Source: Azospirillaceae bacterium (GTDB lineage: Bacteria > Pseudomonadota > Alphaproteobacteria > Azospirillales > Azospirillaceae). From it: a stretch of DNA of 64,000 nt. A program made the translations under genes and the position numbers. The notes under the pieces were generated by a model. The model searched no databases. It saw only the letters and a list, made by a program, of their open reading frames with translations, and was not told where the DNA came from. The stretch covers positions 142,210-206,209 of the forward strand of contig DASQNC010000002.1 of the NCBI GenBank assembly GCA_035645145.1, given 5' to 3'. Shown here in pieces: positions 35,990 through 44,697 of the stretch. How positions within the stretch are numbered: position 1 is the first letter of the stretch; every line of letters begins with the position of its first letter.

Positions 35990-36005
35990 TAGGTTTTCCC
36001 TATTG
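35987..36005. promoter_or_regulatory. OxyR-type operator
   Basis: CAATAG (35987-35992), seven bases, then CTATTG (36000-36005): a perfect inverted repeat matching the ATAG-N7-CTAT core of OxyR sites. It lies between the divergent oxyR and ahpC genes and covers the apparent oxyR start codon. Confidence 0.75.
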
Positions 36006-36147
36006 GTTGTGCGGGAACATGCGATTGGACTTATCAGATCCGCCGCGTAAAGTCCTGTTCCACCCCGCCCGTCGGTCTCCTCGACGGCATATCACCGCTG
36101 AAGATCCCGTCCATACACATCCCTCCAATCGAAGGAGTCACACATCC

Positions 36148-36687
36148 ATGTTGACTGTCGGCGACAAGTTCCCCGAGTTCGACCTCCAGGCCACCGTGTC
36201 CACCGACATGAAGTCGGCCTTCAAGCGGATCAACAACACCTCGTACCCGGGCAAGTGGCTGGTCGTGTTCGCTTGGCCGAAGGACTTCACCTTCGTCTGC
36301 CCGACCGAGATCGCCGCCTTCGGCAAGCTGAACGGCGAGTTCGCGGACCGCGACGCCCAGGTCCTCGGCATGTCGACCGACAGCGAGTTCGTGCACCACG
36401 CCTGGCGCGTCCACCACGACGACCTGCGCGACCTGCCGTTCCCGATGCTGGCCGACATCAAGCGCGAGCTGTCGGAAAAGCTCGGCATCCTGGACAAGGC
36501 CGAGGGCGTGTGCCTGCGCGCGACCTTCATCGTCGATCCCGAGGGCGTCATCCGCCACGTTTCGGTCTACGACCTGTCGGTCGGCCGCAATCCGCAGGAA
36601 GTGCTGCGCACGCTCGACGCGCTCCAGACCGACGAGCTGTGCCCCTGCAATTGGGAAAAGGGCCAGTCGACGCTGAAGGTCGCCTGA
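36148..36687 (+). CDS. ahpC: Peroxiredoxin AhpC
   Basis: 179 residues. A 2-Cys peroxiredoxin that reduces H2O2, organic peroxides and peroxynitrite. The peroxidatic Cys51 is in FTFVCPTEIAAF; the C-terminal CPCNW supplies the resolving Cys (165 or 167). The form with KRINNTSYPGKW and a CPCNW tail is the actinobacterial/alphaproteobacterial type that works with AhpD rather than AhpF, and ahpD is the next gene. The ATG is 7 bases after GAAGGAG. Confidence 0.96.
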   Translation: MLTVGDKFPEFDLQATVSTDMKSAFKRINNTSYPGKWLVVFAWPKDFTFVCPTEIAAFGKLNGEFADRDAQVLGMSTDSEFVHHAWRVHHDDLRDLPFPMLADIKRELSEKLGILDKAEGVCLRATFIVDPEGVIRHVSVYDLSVGRNPQEVLRTLDALQTDELCPCNWEKGQSTLKVA

Positions 36688-36721
36688 TCGGCGCCTGCCC
36701 GGTGTAAAACGGCCTGACGCA

Positions 36722-36753
36722 CGGGCGGGCGCACGGCATCGTGCGTCCGCCCG
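36722..36753 (+). terminator. Hairpin between ahpC and ahpD
   Basis: A 14-bp stem (36722-36735 with 36740-36753, one G-T pair) and GCAT loop is followed by TTTCGTTT. It looks like an intrinsic terminator placed inside the operon, which would make ahpC transcripts outnumber ahpD. Confidence 0.75.
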
Positions 36754-36800
36754 TTTCGTTTCGGGCCACTCCAACACGTCACGTTCGAAGGGAGGGTTCC

Positions 36801-37358
36801 ATGTCGATCGACGCGCTCAAGGCACGGTTGCCGGACTACGCCAAGGACCTGCGCCTGAACCTGTCCAGCGTGCTGACCTCCACCACGCTGACCAAGCAGC
36901 AGGTCTGGGGGGCGGCGGTGGCGTCGGCGTTGGCCGCGCGCGAGCCGGCCACCATCCGCGCCATCGTCGCCGAGGCGGCCCAGCACCTTTCGCCCGAGGC
37001 GATGAACGCCGCCAAGGCGGCCGCCGCCATCATGGGCATGAACAACATCTACTACCGCTACCTGCATCTGTCCGGGACCGCGGACCTGAAGCAGATGCCG
37101 GCCCGCCTGCGCATGCAGGTCATCGGCAATCCGGGCGTGGACAAGCTGGATTTCGAGCTGTGGTCGCTGGCGGTGTCGGCCATCAACGGCTGCGGCATGT
37201 GCATCGAGGCGCACGAGCACGAGGTGTTCCAGAAGGGAGCGACCAAGGAGGGCGTGCAGGACATCGTCCGCATCGCCGCGACGATCCACGCGGTGGCTGC
37301 GGCCATCGATGGTGAAACGGCTCTTGCCGGCGGAGCCCTGGCGGCTGCCGCGGATTGA
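36801..37358 (+). CDS. ahpD: Alkyl hydroperoxide reductase AhpD
   Basis: 185 residues, all helical. The active site CGMC (Cys131, Cys134) with His138 in [12 protein letters not shown] and an upstream Glu (119) make the full AhpD proton relay. In mycobacteria AhpD recycles AhpC using lipoamide systems; the same pairing is expected here. The ATG follows GGAGGG. Same strand as ahpC, 113 bases downstream, with a terminator-like hairpin in between. Confidence 0.96.
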   Translation: MSIDALKARLPDYAKDLRLNLSSVLTSTTLTKQQVWGAAVASALAAREPATIRAIVAEAAQHLSPEAMNAAKAAAAIMGMNNIYYRYLHLSGTADLKQMPARLRMQVIGNPGVDKLDFELWSLAVSAINGCGMCIEAHEHEVFQKGATKEGVQDIVRIAATIHAVAAAIDGETALAGGALAAAAD

Positions 37359-37387
37359 ACGGGCCGGGCGCCTTCAGAAATGTGTGC

Positions 37388-37416
37388 GGACCCAGGGGGC
37401 GACTGGCCGCCCCTGG
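37388..37416 (+). terminator. Hairpin after ahpD
   Basis: ACCCAGGGGGCG (37388-37399) pairs with CGCCCCTGGGT (37406-37416) with one bulged G. It lies 29 bases past the ahpD stop and has no T tract. Confidence 0.55.
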
Positions 37417-37479
37417 GTTCCGGCGCGCTGCGAACGGTCTTGTGGATAGGACCCTACGATCTAAGATGTTGACGCGCGG

Positions 37480-38780
37480 TGGCTGATGGATATGGCGGGT
37501 GTCTTACTGCCTCTGTCCCCGCGGTGGCCCGTATAAGAATTAATTAGCTACAACTTCATTACGTTAACCGGGCTTTGAGTCCGCCTTTTTGATGGTTTCC
37601 CTAAGGATGACCTCCAGCGGAGTCACCGGGCCATCATCTGCGATGAGGCCCGTTGCAGCAGGTCGGTATAGTGCGTTGAGTATGGGGCCGAACTCGCCAC
37701 CTGCTAAGCCGGCAGCTTGGAGTGCTGCAAATGTTTCAACCATTGTTACCCTTTCTGCTGCATCTTCCGCCAAGTGCTCATGAGAAAGAGCTTTCTTTAG
37801 TTCTTGTCGTAGTAACCATATGCCGAGGCCGGCAATTGTGCCTAAAATTAATGTATGCTGAAGAAGTTTGCCGATTAAAGGTGGTGTGGGTGAGGCGATT
37901 GCAGGTGTATGTGCTTCGGTTATTCCAATGAATGACGCAATATTTGTTGCGTACCAATCAGGTAAGCCGGCGAGTATCAAGGGGGAGAGCAGCATGAAGC
38001 CGATTGTTTCCGTGATCAGCAACATGTTCCACGCTCTCCTAGACTTTACGGCTAAGTTTTTATGATGCTCTCTTCTTTGTTTCCAGTATTCGGTCGGGGC
38101 TGAAAGGGCGGCCTTCATTACAAATGTACTTACCTTTTCGTCCCAATCTTTTTCGGCCTTATCGTATAATTGTTCGAATTTCCTAAGAAGGCCAAAGATA
38201 TTTTTTGAAGATTTTTTAGATTCTTTAATGGCCGCATAAATTTTTTCCCTGTCCCCAAGTGGGTCGCCCACTGCTAGAAATGCTACCGCTGCAATGCGCC
38301 CTAGGTCCGCCTCCTGGTTGTTCATATTTATCTGAGTTGGGGAAATTTTCCCGGAAATAATGCCGGCTGCATAAACCGCGGCGCTCGGTTTTGTAAATGA
38401 AAGTAGGCGAGAAATAAACCGTCCTTTTTCTGTTCCAATAAAAACCATACCAGAATTTGAGCATAATTTAAGTTTTGATAGTATCGAGTCATAATTATCT
38501 GTTGGCTCTATCTCTAAAAATTGACGAATTGCATCTTTGAAACAATGGTTAAATTCAGAGGAGCTGGACAGTTTATTGATCAGGATTCTCTGTTCTTTAA
38601 ACCATGCCCAAAGCTTCTCTTCTGTTTCAAATGCAATATTTGACCCATCGTCATTGGTGAGTAATAGGGGAAAGCTTTCAGGAGATTTTGGCTTTTCCAT
38701 GGTTGTGATCCTAGTTAGAGCTGAAAATCTCAATTGTGGTGCATGGCTAACGCGTGATTGTAAGAAGATCAATGGCCGCT
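37480..38780. other. AT-rich island, likely horizontally acquired
   Basis: Base composition and codon use shift sharply from the GC-rich surroundings: runs such as AAGAATTAATTAGCTACAAC (37536-37555) and frequent A/T third positions run through the single gene it carries, then stop just before the LysE gene. No integrase, transposase or flanking direct repeat was seen. Confidence 0.7.
37564..38700 (-). CDS. DUF6161-like membrane protein (putative)
   Basis: 378 residues starting MEKPKSPESF; the longer open frame adds N-terminal residues without RBS support. The first 220 residues are soluble and partly coiled coil (160-215). Two membrane helices (about 226-246 and 275-297) follow. The last 80 residues, HEHLAEDAAERVTMVETFAAL... 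with ILNALYRPAATGLIADDGP, resemble the C-terminus of DUF6161 proteins, whose function is unknown. Codon use is AT-rich, unlike every neighbour, so it was probably acquired by transfer. Family name is tentative. Confidence 0.6.
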   Translation of the reverse strand: MEKPKSPESFPLLLTNDDGSNIAFETEEKLWAWFKEQRILINKLSSSSEFNHCFKDAIRQFLEIEPTDNYDSILSKLKLCSNSGMVFIGTEKGRFISRLLSFTKPSAAVYAAGIISGKISPTQINMNNQEADLGRIAAVAFLAVGDPLGDREKIYAAIKESKKSSKNIFGLLRKFEQLYDKAEKDWDEKVSTFVMKAALSAPTEYWKQRREHHKNLAVKSRRAWNMLLITETIGFMLLSPLILAGLPDWYATNIASFIGITEAHTPAIASPTPPLIGKLLQHTLILGTIAGLGIWLLRQELKKALSHEHLAEDAAERVTMVETFAALQAAGLAGGEFGPILNALYRPAATGLIADDGPVTPLEVILRETIKKADSKPG

Positions 38781-38812
38781 TTTGATCGGTAGCATTGCGC
38801 TGTCCAATAGCT

Positions 38813-39454
38813 TCAACCACCCAACCAAGCGGCGCCCAGTCGGACCACACCCGTGCCCAGCGCCGAGATACCGAACACGGCGAGCAGCAGGGCGGTGCCG
38901 GTGGCGACCTGCTGGTGCAGGCGGTCGGTCAGCCGCCCGTGCGCCATGCCGGCGGCCCAGGCCAGGGATGCCATCCAGGCGCACGCCCCGGTGAGCACCC
39001 CCAGGATCACCTCGATCATCTGCGCGAGGTGCTCGTCGTCGCCGATGCCGAGTGCGGCGTAGACGGCCAGGAACGCGCCGAGCGTGATCGGATTGGTGAT
39101 GGTCAGAACGAATCCGGCCCCCAGGCCCCGCATCAGCGACGACGCCTTGGGCACCCGCGGGGCCTGTGCGGTGCCGGGAGGCTTGTGGCCGAACGTCCAG
39201 GCGGCCGTCGCCAGAAGCACCGCGCCGCCGGCCAGCCGCAGCAGCAGGTCGTGCTGGTCGATGAAATCGGCCGCCGTTTGGACACCCAGCAGCGCGAGGG
39301 TGCCGAACACCAGGTCGCCCGTCGCCGCGCCGACGCCGACCGCGAACCCCGACAGCCACCCGCGTTCCAGCGTGCGGCGGATCAGAAGCAGCGCGGCCGG
39401 ACCCAGCGGCGCCGCCACGACCAGTCCTGCGACGAACCCGTACAGGAAACCCAC
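38813..39454 (-). CDS. LysE-family exporter
   Basis: 213 residues with six membrane helices. The N-terminal FVAGLVVAAPLGPAALLLIRRTLERGWLSGFAVGVGAATGD and the central GAGFVLTITNPITLGAFLAVY are the two LysE/RhtB half-motifs. It probably exports an amino acid or a derivative; substrate unknown. It is a separate paralogue from the LysE gene near 62 kb. It ends close to the start of the AT-rich island. Confidence 0.9.
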   Translation of the reverse strand: MGFLYGFVAGLVVAAPLGPAALLLIRRTLERGWLSGFAVGVGAATGDLVFGTLALLGVQTAADFIDQHDLLLRLAGGAVLLATAAWTFGHKPPGTAQAPRVPKASSLMRGLGAGFVLTITNPITLGAFLAVYAALGIGDDEHLAQMIEVILGVLTGACAWMASLAWAAGMAHGRLTDRLHQQVATGTALLLAVFGISALGTGVVRLGAAWLGG

Positions 39455-39484
39455 GCGTGGCGGCCCTCGGCGACGATCAGGGGA

Positions 39485-40648
39485 TCAGGCATAGACCTCG
39501 CGGTAGAGGGCGACGATCTCGTCCTCGGTCGGAACCCGCGGGTTGTTGCCCGGCGATCCGGATGCGATGGCCTGACGCGCCATCGTCGTCAAGAGGTTGG
39601 CATAGCGCGCCTCGTCGATTCCCCAGGCCCGTGGGGTCGGAACCTTGAGGTCGGCGTTCAGGGCACGCAACGCTTCCACCAGCGCCGGTGCCGCCGCGTC
39701 GTCCGGTGTGTCGGCCGCCACCACGCCCATGGCACGGGCGCAGTCGGCGTACCGGGCCTTCGCCGCGGGCAGCGAGAACGCGGTGACCGCCGGCAGGAGC
39801 ATGGCGTTGGACAGCCCGTGCGGCACATGGAAGTGGGCGCCGATCGGCCGACTCATCCCATGCACCAGCGCGACCGAGGCGTTGGAAAAGGCGATGCCGG
39901 CCTGCAGCGAGCCCAGCATCATCGCCTCGCGCGCGGCACGGTTCCCGGGATCGTTGCACGCCGTGCGGATGTTGGCGGCGATCAGGCCCATGGCCGACTT
40001 CGCCATGCTGTCGGAAAACGGGCTGGCCTTGCGGCTGACATAGGCCTCGATGGCGTGGGTCAGGCTGTCGATCCCCGTGTCGGCGGTCAGCCGGAACGGC
40101 TTGGACAGGGTCAGCTCGTAATCGACGATCGCCGCGGCCGGCACGATGTCCGCGCCCGCGATCAGCATCTTCTCGTCGGTTTCGGTGTCGGTGATGACGG
40201 TGAAGCGGGTCGCTTCCGACCCGGTCCCGGCCGTGGTCGGAATCGCGACCAGGGGCAGGCCGGGCTTGGGCACCGGGTTCGGCACCTTGTAGTCGCGCAT
40301 CCGGCCGCCGTTCGCCGCCAGCACCGCGATGGCCTTGGCCGTGTCGATGGGGGATCCGCCGCCGATCGCCACCAGCCCGTCGAAGCGTCCGCCGCGCAGC
40401 ACGGCCGCCCCGGCCTCCACCACGTCGGTGGTCGGGTCGGGCACGGTGTCGGCGAACATGTCCCAGCCGATCCCCGCCCGGTCCAGCACGTCGGTCACCT
40501 TGGCCACCGTGCCGCTGTCGCGCATGAACGGATCGGTCACGATCAACGGGCGGGTGATCCCGAGCCGGCCCAACAGCTCGGCCACCTGGGCGACCGCCCC
40601 GCCGCCCACCAGCATGTGGCGGGGCATCACGATACCTGCGACCGTCAT
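39485..40648 (-). CDS. Iron-containing alcohol dehydrogenase
   Basis: 387 residues, family III. The NAD motif is GGGSPIDTAKAI, and the metal site is in GIDSLTHAIEAYVSRKASPFSDSMA and VHGMSRPIGAHFHVPHGLSNAMLLP, with Asp and three His residues in the usual order. Substrates of the family include butanol, 1,3-propanediol, lactaldehyde and 4-hydroxybutyrate, so the real one cannot be told. The ATG follows AAGGGAGGAG. It lies 30 bases upstream of the LysE gene on the same strand and may share its transcript. Confidence 0.93.
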   Translation of the reverse strand: MTVAGIVMPRHMLVGGGAVAQVAELLGRLGITRPLIVTDPFMRDSGTVAKVTDVLDRAGIGWDMFADTVPDPTTDVVEAGAAVLRGGRFDGLVAIGGGSPIDTAKAIAVLAANGGRMRDYKVPNPVPKPGLPLVAIPTTAGTGSEATRFTVITDTETDEKMLIAGADIVPAAAIVDYELTLSKPFRLTADTGIDSLTHAIEAYVSRKASPFSDSMAKSAMGLIAANIRTACNDPGNRAAREAMMLGSLQAGIAFSNASVALVHGMSRPIGAHFHVPHGLSNAMLLPAVTAFSLPAAKARYADCARAMGVVAADTPDDAAAPALVEALRALNADLKVPTPRAWGIDEARYANLLTTMARQAIASGSPGNNPRVPTEDEIVALYREVYA

Positions 40649-40671
40649 TGTGCTCCTCCCTTGGGTTTCCC

Positions 40672-40702
40672 GGCCCTTTGTTCCTGGGCCCTTTGTTCTT
40701 GG
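40672..40702. repeat. Direct repeat upstream of the alcohol dehydrogenase
   Basis: GGCCCTTTGTTCCTGG (40672-40687) is repeated head to tail as GGCCCTTTGTTCTTGG (40687-40702), one mismatch. It lies 24 bases before the start codon and may be part of the promoter or leader. Confidence 0.6.
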
Positions 40703-40838
40703 ATTGCCGTACCCCCACTATACCGCGCCCGGCCCCGGCTTCGATGGGCCAACCCGTCCACGCGTGGGGACGTATTCCCCACCGGCTTCCCCCATCGGCG
40801 CCGTGCCGTGCCGATCGGGCGGCGGCGGGTGGCACCGG

Positions 40839-40868
40839 AGGGATCCACACCATGCGGTGCGGATCCCT
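40839..40868. promoter_or_regulatory. Inverted repeat in the divergent adh/BMP intergenic region
   Basis: AGGGATCC (40839-40846) and GGATCCCT (40861-40868) frame an inner CACC/GGTG pair with one mismatch, making a long hairpin or dyad. The rest of this 330-base gap (40649-40978) shows no gene; TTGACG at 40930-40935 could be a -35 element for the nucleoside operon. Confidence 0.45.
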
Positions 40869-40978
40869 TGTGGCGACAAGGATTTGCGCCCGTGATTCTA
40901 TGTGGCAGCCCGGGAGGGAGGTCGCTATTTTGACGCCACTGCAACGCCAAGAAACTCACAGTCGGGGGATTTTCGGGC

Positions 40979-41953
40979 ATGTTCCTGCGTGCAATCACCG
41001 CGGCGGCGCTGGTCGCCCTGTCGGGCGCGGCCTACGCGCAAAAGGTCGAACCTGCGCTCATCTACGACATGGGCGGCAAGTCCGACCGGTCGTTCAACCA
41101 GTCCGCCTACGAAGGGGCGGAGCGCTTCAAGAAGGAAACCGGCGTCTCGTTCCGCGAGTTCGAGATCAATGCCGACGCGCAGCGTGAACAGGCCATGCGC
41201 AACATGGTCCGGCGCGACGCCAACCTGATCATCGCCGCCGGCTTCAACATGGTGAACGCCGTCAAGGCGGTGGCTTCCGAACACCCGAACGTGCGGTTCT
41301 GCACCATCGACGCCACGGTCGATCTGCCGAACGTCCGCAGCTACACCTTCAAGGAGCACGAGGGCTCGTTCCTGGTCGGCATGCTGGCCGCCATGGCGTC
41401 CAAGACCGGCAAGGTCGGCTTCATCGGCGGCATGGACATCCCGCTGATCCGCAACTTCGGCTTCGGCTACGAGCAGGGTGCGAAGTTCGCCAATCCGAAC
41501 ATCGAGGTCCTGCACAACATGACCGGCACCACGCCGGCCGCCTTCCGCGACCCGGCGCGCGGCACCGAGCTGGCGCGCAGCCAGTTCGACCGCGGTGCGG
41601 ATGTGATCTATGCCGCCGCCGGTGCCACCGGCAACGGCGTGATCCAGACCGCCGCCGACCAGAACAAACTCGCCATCGGCGTGGACAGCAACCAGAACTA
41701 CATGCAGCCCGGCAAGGTCCTGACGTCCATGCTGAAGCGCGTGGACAACGCGGTCTACAACTGCCTGAAGGATGCCCACGAAGGGAAGTGGACGGCCGGT
41801 GCGCGCGCCCTGGGCGTGGCCGAGGACGGCGTGGGCTGGGCGCTCGACGAGCACAACCGGAGCCTCGTCACCGCCGAGATGCAGCAGAAGCTGGACGATG
41901 CCCGCAAGCGCATCGTCTCGGGCGACCTGAAGGTCCGCCCGTACCAGCCGTAA
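40979..41953 (+). CDS. BMP-family ABC transporter substrate-binding protein
   Basis: 324 residues. A signal peptide (cut after AAYAQ) is followed by a PnrA/BMP-type binding fold: PALIYDMGGKSDRSFNQSAYEGAERF and IAAGFNMVNAVKAVASEHPNVRFCTIDA are family marks, and GSFLVGMLAAMASKTGKVGFIGGMDIPLIRNFGFGYEQGA lines the ligand site. BMP proteins bind purine and other nucleosides. It is first of a long operon whose later genes all degrade nucleosides, which confirms the substrate class. Start ATG at 40979. Confidence 0.95.
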   Translation: MFLRAITAAALVALSGAAYAQKVEPALIYDMGGKSDRSFNQSAYEGAERFKKETGVSFREFEINADAQREQAMRNMVRRDANLIIAAGFNMVNAVKAVASEHPNVRFCTIDATVDLPNVRSYTFKEHEGSFLVGMLAAMASKTGKVGFIGGMDIPLIRNFGFGYEQGAKFANPNIEVLHNMTGTTPAAFRDPARGTELARSQFDRGADVIYAAAGATGNGVIQTAADQNKLAIGVDSNQNYMQPGKVLTSMLKRVDNAVYNCLKDAHEGKWTAGARALGVAEDGVGWALDEHNRSLVTAEMQQKLDDARKRIVSGDLKVRPYQP

Positions 41954-41981
41954 TCCCCGCCCAGAGCCACCAGGAGTCCCG

Positions 41982-43556
41982 ATGGCCGCGTCGCGCCCCG
42001 ACCTGCGAGTCGTCGCATCCGACGCGGCCCATCCGGCCTTGGAGGTTCGCGGCGTGAACAAGTGGTTCGGTACGAACCACGCCAACAAGGATATCAGCCT
42101 GACCGTGCCGAAAGGCACGGTCCATGGCGTGATCGGCGAAAACGGCGCCGGCAAGTCCACCATCATGAACATCGTGTACGGCTATCTGCAGCCGGACACG
42201 GGCGAGATCCGGGTGGACGGCCGCAAGACCGACATCCGGACCCCGCGGGACGCCATCGCCGCAGGCATCGGCATGGTCCACCAGCACTTCATGCTGGTGG
42301 ACACCTTTACTGTGCTCGAAAACGTGCTGCTGGGCGCGGAAGGCGGGCTTACGCTGAGTGCCGGCGCCGCTAAGGCGCGCGAGACGCTCGACAGGCTCAA
42401 AGGCGAGTATGGCCTCGACGTGGATGTGGACGCCGTTGTCGGCGACCTGCCGGTCGGGGTTCAGCAGCGCGTCGAAATCCTCAAGGCGCTCTACCGCGGC
42501 GCCGACATCCTGATCCTGGACGAGCCCACGGGTGTGCTGACCCCGCAGGAGGCGGACCACCTGTTCCGCATCCTCCGGGCGCTGCGGGCCCAGGGCAAGA
42601 CGGTCATCATCATCACCCACAAGCTGCGCGAGATCATGGACCTGACGGACAACGTCACGGTCATGCGGCGGGGCGAGGTGGTGGCGAACGTTCGGACGGC
42701 CGAGACCACGCGCGAACAGCTGGCCGAACTGATGGTCGGCCGCAAGGTTCTGCTGCGGGTCGAGAAGGCGCCCGCCCGGCCGGGCAAGATCCTACTGGAG
42801 GTGGACGCCCTGCGGGTGGTGGACATCCAGAACGTCGCCCGCGTGAAGGACGTGAGCTTCGTGGTCCGGGCCGGCGAAATCGTTGGCATCGCGGGTGTGT
42901 CCGGCAACGGCCAGTCCGAATTGCTGGAAGCCCTGTCGGGCATGCGTCCGGCCGCCCGGGGATCCATCCGCCTGAACGGCCGCGAACTGGCCGGCCGCGA
43001 CCATCGGTTCTCGCCCCGCGAGGCTCGGTCGGCCGGTCTCGGCCACGTGCCGGAGGATCGTCAGCGCACAGGGCTGGTCACCAGCTTCACCGCCTATGAA
43101 AGCTTGATCCTGGGGTTTCACGACGACCCCGCCTACAACACCGGACCGGTCCTGAACTGGGACGCGGTGCGCCGGAGCTGCGCGGAGGAAATGCGGCGCT
43201 ACGACGTGCGCCCGCCCGTGCCGCAGCTGAAGGCGGCCAACTTCTCCGGCGGGAACCAGCAGAAGATCGTGCTGGCGCGCGAGATCGAACGGAATCCCGA
43301 TGTGCTGCTGGTGGGCCAGCCCACACGCGGTGTGGACATCGGCGCCATCGAGTTCATCCACCAGCGCCTCGTGCAGTTGCGCGATGCCGGCAAGGGCGTG
43401 CTTCTGGTGTCGGTTGAGCTTGACGAGATCCTGGCCCTGGCCGACCGCATCCTGGTGATGTTCGACGGTCACCTGATGGGGGAGGTTTCGGCCGAGCGTG
43501 CGGACGAGCGGCGCATCGGCCTGATGATGGCGGGTGTCGCCGAGGCGGCGGAGTAG
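41982..43556 (+). CDS. Nucleoside ABC transporter ATP-binding protein
   Basis: 524 residues with two tandem ABC domains, as in the sugar and BMP-type importers. Domain 1 has GENGAGKSTIMN, a degenerate signature (LPVGVQQRVEI) and LILDEPTGVLTP. Domain 2 has GVSGNGQSELLEA, NFSGGNQQKIVLARE and LLVGQPTRGVDIG. In domain 2 the Walker A Lys is replaced (GVSGNGQSE), which is normal for this class, so one ATP site is expected to be weak. It is 28 bases behind the binding-protein gene and 3 bases before the first permease. Confidence 0.95.
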   Translation: MAASRPDLRVVASDAAHPALEVRGVNKWFGTNHANKDISLTVPKGTVHGVIGENGAGKSTIMNIVYGYLQPDTGEIRVDGRKTDIRTPRDAIAAGIGMVHQHFMLVDTFTVLENVLLGAEGGLTLSAGAAKARETLDRLKGEYGLDVDVDAVVGDLPVGVQQRVEILKALYRGADILILDEPTGVLTPQEADHLFRILRALRAQGKTVIIITHKLREIMDLTDNVTVMRRGEVVANVRTAETTREQLAELMVGRKVLLRVEKAPARPGKILLEVDALRVVDIQNVARVKDVSFVVRAGEIVGIAGVSGNGQSELLEALSGMRPAARGSIRLNGRELAGRDHRFSPREARSAGLGHVPEDRQRTGLVTSFTAYESLILGFHDDPAYNTGPVLNWDAVRRSCAEEMRRYDVRPPVPQLKAANFSGGNQQKIVLAREIERNPDVLLVGQPTRGVDIGAIEFIHQRLVQLRDAGKGVLLVSVELDEILALADRILVMFDGHLMGEVSAERADERRIGLMMAGVAEAAE

Positions 43557-43559
43557 GGG

Positions 43560-44690
43560 ATGGCTGGGATTGGCGGTGTGGCGCGGCCGGCAGGCGGCGG
43601 ATTGCCCTGGTGGGCGAGCGTGGTGGTCCTGCCGCTGTTGAACGTGGCCGCGGCGTTCCTGGTGTCGGCGCTGGTCTTCCTGGCGATCGGCGCGGATCCC
43701 CTCGACGCGCTGCGGGTGCTGGTGGCCGGCGCATTCGGCGATCCCGAGTTGCTGGGCCTGACCCTCTATTACACGACCAATTACGTCTTCACCGGCCTTG
43801 CGGTTGCGATCGCGTTCCACTGCGGCCTGTTCAACATCGGTGCGGATGGGCAGGCCTATGTGGCGGGTCTCGGCGCGGGGCTGGCGGTCCTTGCCATGAA
43901 CGACTGGCCCTGGTGGCTCGCGGCACCCGTGGCGGTGGCCGCCGCGGCTGCCTGTGGCGCCGGCTGGGCCTATGGGCCGGGGTATTTGCAGGCGAAGCGG
44001 GGCAGCCACATCGTCATCACCACCATCATGTTCAACTTCATCGCCGCCGCGCTGATGAATTACATGCTGGTGGAGGTGCTGATCGAACGCGACCAGCAGA
44101 TCCCGCAAAGCCGGGCCTTCGATCGCAGCACGTGGTTGCCGGCCCTGCACGACGTGCTGGCGGTGTTCGGCATCCAGACGGCCCGGTCGCCCCTGAACGT
44201 CAGCCTTCTCCTGGCGCTTGCCTGCTGCGCCGCCTTCTACGTCTTCGTATGGCACACGCGCTGGGGCTACGAAATCCGCACGGTCGGCCAGAACGAGCGC
44301 GCGGCCGTCTATGCCGGCATTTCGCCCAGCCGCAACATCATCCTGGCCATGTGCCTGTCCGGTGCCCTGGCCGGTTTCGTCGCCATCAACGAGCTGATGG
44401 GCGTGCACCACCGCATCATCATCGGTTTCACCGGTGGGGCCGGTTTCGTCGGCATCGCCGTCGCCCTGATGGGGCGCAACCATCCGGTGGGGATCGTGCT
44501 TTCGGCCCTGCTGTTCGGGGCGCTGCGCCAGGGCGGGGCCGAACTGAACTTCGAATTCCCCAACATCACGCCCGAGATGGTGGTGGTCATCCAGGGCCTG
44601 ATCATCCTGTTCGCCGGGGCATTGGAGAACCTGTTCCGTCCCCAGTTGGAGGCGCTGTTCCGGCGCCGTCCGCCGGCCGTGGCCGCGTGA
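43560..44690 (+). CDS. Nucleoside ABC transporter permease (first)
   Basis: 376 residues with about ten helices. The core FNIGADGQAYVAGLGAG and GFTGGAGFVGIAVALMGRNHPVGIVLSALLFGALRQGG are conserved in the NupP/BMP-type permeases of the BPD_transp_2 family. It pairs with the next gene to form the membrane channel. The ATG overlaps nothing and follows the ATPase stop by 3 bases. Confidence 0.94.
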   Translation: MAGIGGVARPAGGGLPWWASVVVLPLLNVAAAFLVSALVFLAIGADPLDALRVLVAGAFGDPELLGLTLYYTTNYVFTGLAVAIAFHCGLFNIGADGQAYVAGLGAGLAVLAMNDWPWWLAAPVAVAAAAACGAGWAYGPGYLQAKRGSHIVITTIMFNFIAAALMNYMLVEVLIERDQQIPQSRAFDRSTWLPALHDVLAVFGIQTARSPLNVSLLLALACCAAFYVFVWHTRWGYEIRTVGQNERAAVYAGISPSRNIILAMCLSGALAGFVAINELMGVHHRIIIGFTGGAGFVGIAVALMGRNHPVGIVLSALLFGALRQGGAELNFEFPNITPEMVVVIQGLIILFAGALENLFRPQLEALFRRRPPAVAA

Positions 44691-44697
44691 GGTTCCC

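Noticed and set aside
37722..37931. 69-codon plus-strand frame in the AT-rich island
   Set aside because: Antisense to the DUF6161-like gene, with no ribosome site or family likeness.
40649..40978. Possible purine riboswitch upstream of the nucleoside operon
   Set aside because: None of the conserved purine-riboswitch loop sequences is present; only a DNA-type dyad was found.
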